Shown one piece after another: positions 1 to 9,614 of a stretch of 15,955 nucleotides of DNA. The first letter of the stretch is position 1. Each line of letters starts with the position of its first letter. Source of the stretch: Larix sibirica (Eukaryota > Streptophyta > Pinopsida > Pinales > Pinaceae); the NCBI GenBank assembly GCA_004151065.3, contig NWUY0300002433.1, forward strand, positions 22,511 to 38,465, given 5' to 3'. Below the pieces are notes generated by a model, which was not told the DNA's origin, did no database searches, and was given only the letters and a program-made list of their open reading frames with translations. Position numbers and translations under genes: made by a program.

Positions 1-790
1 ATGCTTACCTAAATGTTTCACAACCCTTTCCTAAGTTTCCAAGATACTAACTAGACACAAACTCTAGACTATGAGCATGTCCCATTCCGATGCCGCAAAT
101 GTCATGAACATGGTCATTTATTCCATGAATGTCCCCTTAATAAAGACAACCCCTAGATCAAAAGCCCCTCATCAAAACTCTGATGGATTCATAAAAATAG
201 CTCCCGTCAAGAGACACATCAAGGAAATCTAACTGCCATCTACGCCAAATAACCTTAGCACCATAAACAAATTTGAAGCTCCAAACCCTGACCCTACTCT
301 AAACTCCATCATTGCTCCTACATATGACCTCCCTACTATTGAAGAATTGACCCAATCTAATGAATCGTCAAACCTTCATAGGAATTATTCTCATAAGGAA
401 TTGCAACCTATTCTGGCAACCAACAAGCCTAACATCCAAATGTCAGAAGAAAAAGAAAAATGGAATTAGAAGAGGGTGAAGAACCATAAATAGGGGATAT
501 AGAACTTCAAAGCATAGCAGGTGCCTATGACAGACAAGAACCAAAAGCAATCCCCCTAAAATAGATTCAACTATTACAAGAAGCTCTCCACAAAAGCATA
601 TCTAGGCAAAAAGGACCATCACCGAAGCAAAATCCAATTACAACATCTATGGGAATAAAGACTATTATGCATAAAGATCTGAAAAAATCAATAAAATAAG
701 GAAAAAATAGGAAGGAAACCTACATGTCAACTCACAAAATATTTAGGAGAAAAATTGATTGACTCATGGCTATATCCTCTAGTGACAGAT
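1..790 (+). pseudogene. LINE-A ORF1 C-terminal part with CCHC zinc knuckle
   Basis: ORF1 of plant L1 elements encodes the nucleic-acid-binding protein of the retrotransposition particle. Positions 91-132 read CRKCHEHGHLFHEC, a CX2CX4HX4C zinc knuckle, preceded by LDYEHVPFR, which is typical of this family. Further on, around 180-300 after frame changes, come DGFIKIAP and PSTPNNLSTINKFEA, which match the variable C-terminal tail that usually follows the knuckle. In-frame stops at 10-12 (TAA), 52-54 (TAG, where the family has Trp before TQTLDYE) and 154-156 show that it is non-functional. The N-terminal part lies outside the window. From about 480 to 790 the sequence is A-rich and no longer alignable by eye. 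Confidence 0.8.
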
Positions 791-816
791 AAGTTCCAAC
801 CTCTCCAATAACTATC

Positions 817-2314
817 ATGAATATTATAACCTGGAATTATCGAGGCATCAATGGAAAGAGTAAATATAGAATTCTACAAAAAAATATTATTGAAGAAAAA
901 CCATCTATAATTATGATATAGGAAACCAAATGCTCATGTACTACTATACACTCAATATCAAAGAATATATGGAGGAACTATGAAGACATAGCCCTAGATG
1001 CCAAAGGAAATGCAGGAAGAATAACTATTCTATGGAATCCAATGACATTGATATGACTAGTTTTATATCAACTCCAAACACCCTCTCGGCCAATATTAAT
1101 CTTATTAGATCAATTGTATCTGGACACTTAACTAATGTCTATGGACGTCAACTACTTCCAGAAAAATTGGCTTTTCTAAATAGTCTCAAAACTATCCATT
1201 CGTTAGTAGATAATCAATATTGGATAGCTGGAGGAGACTTCAATATGATAACCTCTTTGGCCAAAAAAGAGAGGAGGCAACATGAAATCGGATGAAGATA
1301 ATAGAGCTTTTCAATCTCTCATTGATGAACTCAATCTTGTTGACATCAAGACTACCAATGGCAAGCATGCTTGGAATAATAGAAGAGGAGCAACACAACA
1401 AGTAGTCGACAGACTGGACCGCTTCCTCATCTCTGAATCCATCTTACTTCAAGGAACAACGACTCATGCAATAGTATTTCCATCATGGGGATCAAATCAC
1501 TAGCATGTTAGCATTGAGTTAGGTCTAGGAGACTCACCATCAAGTAAACCCTTCCAATTTGAAAAGTTTTGGCTTGAACACCCAAACTTAAAGAAAACAT
1601 AGCAACTTGGTGGAAGGAAGCCAAAATTACCAAAGGAACTATAATGTATAGATTCCAACAAAGGCTCAAGAATATGAAATCAAAACTAAAAAATAGAATA
1701 AGGAAGTTTTTGGAGACATTTTTATAGCTCAAAAGACTATGGAAATAAGAATGACTCAGTTGCAACAACAATTTATCCAAGAAGTCCACACAAATGACCT
1801 TATACAAGAAGAAATGGACATATAGACTAAGTTAGATCAAAGAGAAAGATAGGAAGAAATTCTATGAAGACAAACATCTAGAATAAAATGGTTAAAAGAG
1901 GGAGAACAAAACACAAAATTCTTCAACAGATCAATGATACAACATAGGCACAACAATAGAATAAGTAAACTCATTGATGATCAAGGTAACAACCTAACTA
2001 CCAAGACGGATTTGGAAAAGGAACTCACAACTTACTACCAATCTCTGCTATCGGAACCTTAGATAGATAGAAAGGATCCTATCCAATAAATAGAAAGAAA
2101 CATTCCTAAATTGATTACAAATGAGAAAAATGACAGCTTGATGAGACCTATAACTCTTGAAGAAGTTGAGCAAGAAATCATGAAGATGCCCATAGGGAAA
2201 TCTCCAGGTCTAGACAGTCTTACAACAAATTTCTTCCATAGATGTTGGCCAATAATTAAAAGGGCTGTATGGCAGATTGTTGAAGAATCAAGGAAAAAAG
2301 TCTTAGTGCTTCCA
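817..2314 (+). pseudogene. LINE-A ORF2 fragment: AP-type endonuclease and N-terminal RT region
   Basis: ORF2 supplies the endonuclease that nicks target DNA and the reverse transcriptase that copies the RNA. ATG at 817 opens MNIITWNYRG, the usual start of the EEP endonuclease. Then come I-stop-ETK at 916-927 (the family has QETK), GGDFNM near 1240, RLDRFL near 1415 and SNH near 1494. The family's catalytic SDH has become SNH here. The spacer has IKWLKEGEQNTKFFNRS near 1885, and the RT entry has MRPITLEEVEQEIMKMP and GKSPGLDS near 2200. Frame changes occur near 1040, 1280 and 1600-1700. Stops at 919-921, 1501-1503, 1823-1825, 1850-1852 and 1865-1867 kill the frame. The sequence stops at VLP, just before the N. 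Confidence 0.87.
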
Positions 2315-2315
2315 N
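2315..2315. other. Undetermined base (N) at the junction of two LINEs
   Basis: The single N falls exactly where LINE-A RT sequence stops and LINE-B ORF1 tail begins. It may be a minimal-length assembly gap rather than one uncalled base, so adjacency of the two sides is not proven. Confidence 0.6.
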
Positions 2316-2461
2316 ACACTCGCAGTGGCCGTAAAGGCACTCCCCAACTCACTATTTCTTCCACCTCTGGTTCTGGACTCAATCCGGATCAAGTTTCCCA
2401 GTCTTCCCAAACTAAACGGGCACTTAGAGATTTAAAAGCCCAAGCAAGGGTGAAACAATGA
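2316..2461 (+). pseudogene. LINE-B ORF1 C-terminal tail
   Basis: About 48 codons read in one frame from just after the N to TGA at 2459-2461, beginning TRSGRKGTPQL and ending ALRDLKAQARVKQ. The Ser/Thr/Gln-rich then basic composition fits the poorly conserved tail of plant LINE ORF1, and the position directly before ORF2 supports it. Its stop overlaps the ORF2 start in the sequence ATGA (2458-2461). The zinc knuckle that should lie upstream is not present. By chance this frame is open across the N into LINE-A, which gives a misleading chimeric open frame from 2111. Confidence 0.65.
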
Positions 2462-5400
2462 AATTAATATCACTGAATATTAGAGGGATTGGGGGCCCTC
2501 ATAAAAGATTGTCCCTCAAGCTTCTATTGGAGAAGGAATCTCTGGATGTTGTATTCTTACAAGAAACTATGGTTACGGTTGAGAAAGCCAGGATTTTTTT
2601 TCAATTACTCAAGAAGGATTGGGTGGTGGCTTCTGTTAACGCGGATGGTCAATCTGGGGGTTTGCTTTCAGCCTGGAACCCCCGTTCTGCACATTTTCTA
2701 GCATTTTGTACACATTGGGGCATTCTATTGAAGGGACTATTGGTGGGTTGTCCGGTTGAATGCAATTTCATTAATGTCTACATGCCATACATCAACAAGC
2801 TAACTTTTTGGGAGTCGCCTCAACATTTGGAAATATTAGCACTTCCAAATTTATTGTTGGCTGGAGACCTTAACCTTACACTTTATGATGCAGAAATTTG
2901 GGGTGATACTAGTAGGCTGGATCCACTTTCCAGTTTTTTCCAAAACTACTTCTCTGCACTCAATTTAAATGACTTGGAGCCTTTTCCTTTGAATCCAACT
3001 TGGAGCAATGGCCCGAGTGATACAAACTGTATTGCTAAAAGATTAGATAGATTCATGGCTGCGGATTCCCTTTTGAAACAAGTTTATAGATATAGATCAT
3101 GGATTGATTCTGCAAAGATCTATGATCATAAGGCTATCCTGCTGGAGCTAGATTTCGAGGCCATTTCACATAATTACCCATACAAATTTAATCACACATG
3201 GATTCAAGATGCGAGGTTTGTGTGACTGGTGATTAAGACTTGGTCTGAGTATCCTAAGAATCCAGGGGATACACCTTCCTATTATCTGATCAAGAAATTG
3301 AGGAATCTCAAATCTGTTGTTATCAAATGGGAGAGGTTGAAAAAAAGGCCCATGTTTTGGAACTTAAGGCTATTGAGGGGGAAATTGATAAACTACAGGA
3401 TCTTCATAACTTGGGAGCAGTGAAATCTCCCATGCCTCCGGTTCTCGGGATGTTGGAGCAGCGTAGGAAATCTCTGCTCTCTAGAGAGGAGGAGTCTTGG
3501 AGGCTGAAGAGTAGGGCTACATGGGTAGCCCTTGGGGATAAGAATACCAATTTTTTTCATAAGTTTGTTGATCAGCGCCGAATCCATAACTCCATTTGGT
3601 CTTTAAATTCGAAGAGTGGTGAACTCATTTGTAGGCAGTCGGCATTACTTGAGGAAGCTAGTAAGCATTTTGAGGAATACTACTCTGACCCGGGAACTTG
3701 TGGGATTAACGAACAGATTAAAGTTATAAGGGAGTATCCACACTTCTTCTCGGTCCAAGAGGGGAATGATGTTTTCAGACCTGTCACACTTGCTGAAGTT
3801 AAAACAGTTATTCAGAAATTTGCTTGGGCTAAAAGCCCAGGTCCGGACGATTGGACTGCTGAACTATTCACTGAGTTTTTTGACTTGATGGGTTCGGACC
3901 TATTGGCCATGGTGGAAGACACGCGTTTATCAGGTAATATCCCTGTGGCTTTAAATTCTACATTCAGTGCTTTAATTCCTAAGACATCGCTGCAGGCTTC
4001 CTTTGAAGATTTCAGGCCGATCTCACTATGTAACCTGGTCTATAAATTGGTGGTGAAGATCATTGCAAATAGAATAAAGCCGGTACTTTCCAGAGACATA
4101 TCTAAAGAACAATTCGGGTTTCTAGATAACCGACAAATCCTTGATGCAATTGGTCTTACACAAGAAGCTTTCCACAGTATTAAAACCAGAAACAAAAAGG
4201 CCTTGATTTTGCAAATGGATCTCACTAGGGCCTACGACATGGTCAATTGGGAATTCCTTCGGTTGGCTTTGATACATATTGGAATCCCATGGCAAGCAAT
4301 GAAATGGATCATGGGCTATGTGTCCTCAGTTCACTATTCTGTTTTAGTAAATGGTTGTCCGTCAAGATTCTTCTCAGCCTCGAGGGGACTTCGGCAGGGA
4401 TGCCCGTTGTCTCGATTACTATTCCTGATTGTGATTGAAGGACTAAGTAGACTCTTGCTCAAAGCTAAGGGTGACAATCAGATTTCTGGGGTGAATATTT
4501 CTAAGAACATACATGTCACTCATCAGTTTTTTGTTGATGATGTTATGCTTTTCGGTAAGGCATGTAGATTGGAATGGGAAGCCATGAAGGTAAATCTTGA
4601 GCTATTTACTAAAAACACAGGTATGATAATCAATGAGCAAAAAACCATTTTATTGGAACACAAATTGGATGATACTCTGATATTGGAGATTTCTGCAATT
4701 TTTAAATTCAGAATTAAACCATTAGTGGATGGCACAATGTATTTGGGATATTTTATAAAACCTAATGCGTATAATAAACAGGACTGGTCATGGTGGTTAA
4801 AGCGTTTTGATAAGAGGATTCACAAATGGTGTTGGAGGTGGCTGTCGATTGGAGGTTGGCTAATATTGGTGAGATCCTTCCTTCATAATTTGGGTGTGTT
4901 CTGGATTTCGTTGTGCAAAGTGCTAAAGTCCATCCTGTTTGCTATGAGGAGGAAAATGCATAATTTTATTTGGTCTGGTCAGCTTAAACAAAAGTTGCAC
5001 TTAGCAGACTGGAAAGATGGCCTTGCCTTATCAATGGGGTGGCTGGTCCATCAAGAACATACATTTCTTCTCTATTCCTTTACTGTGAAAGAGTCTCTGG
5101 AGGGAATTAATGGTTGAGGGTCCATGGGGCGGGGTGATCAAGGACAAATATCTTAAAGGTCTACCTGCTCACCTATGGCTCAGAGCTGGGCATCATCATA
5201 TGAAAGGAGTGTCCAATTTCTGGGCTGGCTTATACTCATCTTTCCATATCGTGGCCGACTAGATTGGATGGATCCCAGGTAATGGAGGAACGATTAGACA
5301 AGGCTCTAATATGATTATTGGTGGCCCTACAAAATACAATCTATCCATTGAATTATTATCTGTGCTGAGAAACCGTGGTTATATCTCCCTTTACCATGCG

Positions 5401-6589
5401 GCTACACCAAAATTAAAATTATCTCCTTTTCAACGGTGGGTTACGGCTCAGCAACTCGGTTTACAGGGTCTCCTGGCTGCGGAATGGGACACATACACTC
5501 GTGGTTTATATATGGGTAGTATACACCTGTCAATGGAGGTTGACATGTTGGCTTGGTCGCGGAACATTGCAACAGGGCATGTGACAGCTGCAATGGCTTA
5601 TGAGACATTCTTTCCGAACAAATCCTCTACGATTTGGTGGCATGGGATGCTTTGGCGATGGAAAATCCTGATCAAAGTCAAGGTGTTCACATGGTTAGCT
5701 CTGGAGGATAAAATTCTGTTCTGGTTCAATTTGCAGAGACGTGGGTTTACAGGCCCGGGTATTTGTTGTTTGTGCAAACTTGGGGAGGATGGGGGTGTTC
5801 ACCTATTTTTTAAATGTTCATTCAGCTTACAGGTGTGGGATTTGGTTCGACGTTCAACGATGGTCTTCCCAAAGTGGTGTGATTGCTCACTGTCGCGCAT
5901 ATTACAGATCTATCATGTTTTCAATCGTGGAGCTGCAGAACTTTTCTGTTTGGTGCTATGGGGCATTTGGGTTGGCGCAAAATTTAGCTATTTTTGAAGA
6001 TAAATATATTCAATTGGGCTGGTTGGTGTTGAATGCGGTGAAAGATCTGTTTGATGCGGGTGTTGGGGCTGATAAAAAGTCTAATATGAATATTACTACC
6101 TCCTGTACCACCTCTTCACATTTGTCGGCATTTGTTGGTTTTTTTTATGGAGCCTCGCAGGAGACGGGTTTACTATATGGGGCAAGAGGGGTCATTACAT
6201 TAAACCATGAGCATTTCTATAATATCTGGATGAATTTTGGGTCGGGGACAAACACCAAGAGTGAGATTTGTGCACTATGGATGATCCTTTATTTTGCTAG
6301 TGTGCGTGACCTAGAACTACGACAGATTGTGGGTGATTCACAAGTGGTAATCAACTAGATTAACCATTTGGGGAGTATCAATTCCATCACACTTTCTCCA
6401 TGGCTTCACAAGATCAGGTCTCTACGTCAACTGTTTCAGGGCATTCGGTTTTCACATATCCCACATTCTCAGAATGGCCCTGCGGACACCCTATCGAAGC
6501 GTGCTCTTCATTCGGTGGAGGGTACTCTTTTTTTTGAGCTTTGGGATGGCGATATTGTGCGGGAAGCTGGCAACTTCTACTTATTCTGA
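2458..6589 (+). pseudogene. LINE-B ORF2 polyprotein: endonuclease, reverse transcriptase, zf-RVT, RNase H
   Basis: The ATG at 2458 starts MKLISLNIRGIGG, the normal opening of the endonuclease. LQETMV, AGDLNLTL (the family has GDFN), RLDRFM and YDHKA follow. A TGA at 3223-3225 interrupts frame 1. A frame change falls at the seven-A run 3340-3346. The RT has GPDDWTAELF, FRPISLCNLVYKLV, motif A Asp in LQMDLTRAYD (codon 4218-4220), GLRQGCPLSRLLF and FFVDDVML with both Asp codons at 4536-4541. A frame change near 5036, TGA at 5086-5088 and TAG at 5260-5262 follow. The zf-RVT finger has CCLC (5764-5775), His at 5800-5802 and Cys at 5815-5817. After a frame change near 5970 comes RNase H with Glu 6263-6265, Asp 6335-6337 and Asp 6485-6487. 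Its first catalytic Asp is Tyr (6146-6148), and a TAG lies at 6356-6358. It ends at TGA 6587-6589. Confidence 0.92.
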
Positions 6590-6880
6590 TCCTTCTTTTT
6601 CTACTTTTAGTGTTGATGTTTTATTGCTCTTTCTTTTTGATCTTTGGTTGGGGAACCAAACTTTTCTGAACATTATCTTTTTTATTGGGATGAGCCCATA
6701 TGGATGGGCATTATTTCGCTTTGATGCTGGGGGCAACATTTTGGTGGTCTTGGTTGTTTTGGACCTTTTTTCTCCTCCTTTGTCCGGTGGGATGGTCTGT
6801 GTCCAAGTGTAGATGTTTGTTTCTTGTTTTACGTTCATATACTTGTCAATAAAGTATAGTAATTTTTCAGATTGAAAAAA
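6590..6880 (+). other. LINE-B 3' UTR with polyadenylation signal and small hairpin
   Basis: T-rich sequence follows the ORF2 stop. A perfect 6-bp stem (GCCCAT 6694-6699, ATGGGC 6704-6709) with a 4-base loop lies about 105 bases after the stop. AATAAA stands at 6848-6853. The plus strand then becomes A-rich (six As at 6875-6880), which I take as the remnant of the poly(A) end. Short 3' hairpins can serve as reverse transcriptase recognition sites in LINEs, but that role is only inferred here. Confidence 0.6.
6848..6853 (+). terminator. AATAAA polyadenylation signal of LINE-B
   Basis: A canonical hexamer sits about 22 bases before the A-rich end of the element, at the expected spacing. Confidence 0.6.
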
Positions 6881-7330
6881 GGCAAAGAGATATTGAAAAA
6901 AATAGTTTAATTAAAGATATTAAAAAAAGTAAGATAAAGTACATCAAATGAATAGACAACCAGATTAAAAAGAATAAAAGAATTAAAAGGGAAAGAGTAA
7001 TCAATTTTTATAAGGGGAAAGAGGGACTTAATATGGAAACAAATATATAACTTAAAATGAATTAATGAAAGGAAAGGATGAAAGAATGTAAAGACCAAAA
7101 CAACATAAAAAGAGAGGGGAAGTTTTATAGGGGAGGAGATGGAAAGAAATAGGGAAGGGAGAAAGAGCACAAGAGAATGAATAAAATATGAAAAAGAAAG
7201 ATTTCAAAGAGAAATCAAAAGAAGAGGGAAGCTATAGAAATTAAAGATTACAGAGAATTTTAGGATGGAAAGGATCAAAAGAAAAGGGGAATTTGGGAGG
7301 AGAAACATAACAATAGTAAGGGGACCACAA
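6870..7330. repeat. Purine-biased (A+G) tract, about 460 bp
   Basis: The plus strand is overwhelmingly A and G, made of irregular words such as GAAAGA, GGGAA, GGAGA and AAAAAG, with no fixed period I can see. Open frames on the minus strand here are simply Phe/Leu/Ser low-complexity translations of this bias and not genes. It follows the LINE-B tail directly and may have grown from its A-rich end. Confidence 0.6.
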
Positions 7331-7346
7331 ATTAAGTGCAATCTTA

Positions 7347-7735
7347 GTGGTTTTGAAGGCGATTAATAATAGGATACTAGGATTGGTTGAGTTTGAATCG
7401 ATCTTCCTGACTAAGGTGATTGGGGCTCTTTTCAATCTTGACAACTTCTCAAATGAGCCTTCTCGAATAGTGTTGAGTTTTGTTAAGAGTTCAAGTTTGG
7501 TCAAAACATGTAAATTTTTTGGAGAGGTTAGAATGCTCGATGATAGCAAATTTGATGTTGTGGTAATGGTTAGTGTCAGTGATATGTTTTTTGAGTTTGG
7601 TTCTTATGTATTGACTAGTTTGGCTTATCTATCATGTAATTATGGTTAGTGTCAGCAATATGTTCTTTGAGTATAATTTATATGGAATGACCAATTTGGC
7701 CTATGTACTTTCTAAAGGGAAGTTTAACCTTATAT
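7347..7735 (+). other. Unassigned open stretch with an internal duplication
   Basis: An open frame from ATG 7347 to TAG 7647-7649 gives about 100 residues containing FESIFLTKVIGALFNLDNFS and VVVMVSVSDMFFEFGSY. The second repeat unit, one frame away, reads MVSVSNMFFEYNLYGMTNLA up to a TAG near 7735. I do not recognise the protein. The fact that the same peptide is readable in both repeat units hints at decayed coding DNA, but the length and AT-rich composition make chance possible. Confidence 0.3.
7566..7710 (+). repeat. Imperfect tandem duplication, 76-bp period
   Basis: ATGGTTAGTGTCAG at 7566 recurs at 7642, and the match continues through ATATGTTYTTTGAGT and a more diverged part ending TTTGGCYTAT. 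The offset of 76 bases is not a multiple of three. The substitutions between units show that it is an old duplication. Confidence 0.75.
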
Positions 7736-8600
7736 TGGACTAGAGGCTTTCGTAGCTCGACATATTGTTTTAATTGTAGGGGTCAATATGCATGTTTGCT
7801 TGGACTTCCCATCTTCACATGTAAGACATGTTGTGTAGGGTGTGTTTGTGTGTATGTGAATAATCAACGATTGGATATGTCATATTTAGTGCCTAGGTAT
7901 AGTTTCTATGACTTTAAACTCTCCTATTCCTCACTCTCTCCTCTCATCTCTTCCAGTTTTGGTTTTATCATGTGTAAAATTTGAAACAATGCATTTCAAG
8001 TAAACACTTCACTCATCATGAAAGCATCATTAGGACATTTAACGTTGAAAAATTCTGAAAACTTCCTACAAAGCATATTTTTTTACAAGATTATCAAAGT
8101 AGTTTTTAAGTATTTATCATGCTCATGATGATGTTGTTTACCCTACCCTAAGGAAAACAATGTTTATCAGACAAAAGAAAGGAGTTAGACTGAAGTCTCT
8201 GTCAATTTCATTTAGAAGAGCAGACGACTCAACATTTACAAAACGTCTACACATATTGCAGATACTCTAATGAATCCTGAAAACTTTATCTGCGAATTCT
8301 CAGCTTAGGATTTCATTTATATATTTGAATATGGTGGAAATGAAAGCGATGTGGTCATTATGGTTTTAATAAGTCAAGAGGTCCTAGAGAGTAAATAAGT
8401 TATGAAATTGGGTATCTTATTGGTGGAGAATATTATATGGAAATTTGTATGAACCAAATAAAAAAATAAACATGAAAATGAACCAATTAAGTAGTAGCAC
8501 ACCAAAATAGAGTGAAAGAGTAAATAAAAAAGAGAAGCTTCTTTGATTGGAAAAACTCATTTTACAAGATATAATTGCATAAGATAAATGATTATCCTCG
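7736..8600. other. AT-rich stretch with no recognisable gene
   Basis: I see no convincing coding frame or RNA gene. A short Cys-rich reading around 7760-7850 (CFNC, then CKTCC) is too brief to call. The right part probably belongs to the 3' LTR of the minus-strand chromovirus, whose proposed start is at 8725 and whose other end I cannot place. Confidence 0.4.
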
Positions 8601-8603
8601 AGG

Positions 8604-8627
8604 TATATATATATATATATATATATA
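8604..8627. repeat. (TA)12 microsatellite
   Basis: Twelve perfect TA units. It lies about 100 bases inside the proposed LTR, so it could also provide a TATA-like element for that LTR; this is inference only. Confidence 0.9.
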
Positions 8628-8718
8628 GGAGACAAAGTATGGATACAACAAAATGATAAGGAAACATAACTATAATTAATGTCATGATAATGAACGAATA
8701 TTGTGGTTAGGGGCTTAA

Positions 8719-8734
8719 CATGACACCTCCCTTT
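8719..8734 (-). promoter_or_regulatory. Chromovirus polypurine tract and start of the 3' LTR
   Basis: On the minus strand AAAGGGAGG (8726-8734) is followed at once by TGTCATG (8725 downward), the usual arrangement of a polypurine tract primer for plus-strand synthesis next to an LTR beginning with TG. It lies about 30 bases beyond the end of the chromodomain frame, exactly where this junction is expected. I could not find the CA end of the LTR or a second LTR copy, so the LTR length is unknown. Confidence 0.55.
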
Positions 8735-8763
8735 AAATAACAATTTCTCTCAACATGGAATAG

Positions 8764-9614
8764 TTATGGATGTTTATGTATGAAGAACTCATCTTTCCAA
8801 GTCACAACATCTATTGTCAGGTTCTTCCACATGATGAGGTATTCGGTAATTGCTTTGGTCCTTAGTTGCTTGATACATGTTTCAATGTCTATTTCAACTG
8901 CTAGTATGTTTTTTCCCTCTTCATCAAGATCTAGAAAAATAGTCTGAACTATAATCTTATCACATATTACCTTATTTAAACAAGAATAGAAAAGGCCAAA
9001 TGTGCATATGAATAAGGAGGTAACTCTAATCTATAACACCTTGTAGGGACCATAGTACTTGGGAGTTAATTTATCATGCTATTGTTTCTTTAGGTACATC
9101 TATGTAAATTGTTGCAACCTCGAAATACCCATTCCCCCACTCCATAGTGACTATCAGTGCACAATTGATCTACTTGTTGTTTCATCATGTTTTGTGTTGT
9201 AGCTAAGTTGTCTTTCAATAGAGGGAGAACCTCTTGTTGGTGTTGAATGTGATCCTCCACTACTTAAACCTTAGGTTTGAATATGTTTCAAGGGTGATGT
9301 GATAGATGGAGCATGATACCATATAATGTCGTAAATGGGACATTTTAGATAAAGTATGGACGAAAGTGTTGTACCACCATTCTCCTAAAGGTAACCACTT
9401 GACCCATTATGATTGTTTATTGGATGCAAAGAAATGAATATAACCTTCCATATATTTATTCAGAATAATAGTTTTCCCCTCATATAGAGGACGGTGAGAG
9501 AAGATCATGTGAACCAATTGAGTAAAAAAACAAGAAAACAAACCATTCTAAAAATTACTAGTGAAAAATTGGATCTTTGTCATTTAAAATAATCTTGGGG
9601 TTTCCATGTATCTT
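8764..9614 (-). pseudogene. Chromovirus integrase C-terminal half with GPY module and chromodomain
   Basis: The frame resumes with IHGNPKIILNDKDPIF, which carries the second catalytic Asp of the integrase core (GTC on the plus strand, 9579-9581). Then come LNKYMEGY, WVKWLPLGEWWYNT, VEDHIQHQQEVLP, GEWVF, YYGPYKVL (the GPY motif, near 9045) and finally LDEEGKNIL and EYLIMWKNLTIDVVTW. The last is a chromodomain with its aromatic residues, ending before TAA at 8764-8766. In these families the chromodomain steers integration towards particular chromatin. The third catalytic residue, Glu after the DGQT region, reads as Ile. Several frame changes and stops are present. The segment is separated from the N-terminal half by the 1.75-kb insert. 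Confidence 0.85.
9598..9614 (-). repeat. Direct repeat (target site duplication) at the 3' end of the insert
   Basis: On the minus strand this reads AAGATACATGGAAACCC. It matches the copy at 11370-11386 at 15 of 17 positions. It encodes part of the integrase KIHGNP segment, so it is the original target sequence. Confidence 0.65.

Larger units (their letters stand above)
1..2314 (+). mobile_element. LINE-A: decayed plant L1-type non-LTR retrotransposon, truncated at both ends
   Basis: The stretch reads as the 3' part of ORF1, a spacer, then ORF2 from its start through the endonuclease into the first part of the reverse transcriptase. This is the domain order of plant L1 LINEs. The left end runs off the window and the right end stops at the single N at 2315, before the catalytic RT motifs. 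Many in-frame stops and several frame changes show that it is old and dead. Several stops sit where plant LINE proteins normally have Gln or Trp, which suggests C-to-T or G-to-A decay. No target site duplication can be tested because both ends are missing. Confidence 0.88.
2316..6880 (+). mobile_element. LINE-B: nearly complete plant L1-type LINE lacking its 5' end
   Basis: The element runs from the end of ORF1 through the whole of ORF2 (endonuclease, RT, zf-RVT finger, RNase H) to a 3' UTR with AATAAA at 6848-6853 and a short A-rich end near 6875. The last 49 codons of ORF1 follow directly after the N. ORF2 is broken by four stops and three frame changes but is otherwise readable end to end, so LINE-B is clearly younger than LINE-A. 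A C-terminal RNase H is a known acquisition of some plant L1 lineages. The 5' target-site copy cannot be sought because the 5' part is absent. Whether LINE-B inserted into LINE-A is unclear, since no LINE-A sequence resumes after 6880. Confidence 0.88.

Noticed and set aside
2111-2461. One 116-codon open frame crossing the N
   Set aside because: It joins LINE-A RT sequence to the LINE-B ORF1 tail. The two parts belong to different elements, so it is not a protein.
6581-7170. Minus-strand frames rich in Phe, Leu, Ser, Lys and Thr
   Set aside because: They arise from the T-rich LINE-B 3' UTR and the purine tract and have no domain content.
7760-7850. Cys-rich peptide (CFNCRGQYAC, then CKTCCVGC) as a zinc finger
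   Set aside because: It is short, with no metal-binding spacing repeated in a known pattern, and lies in anonymous AT-rich DNA.
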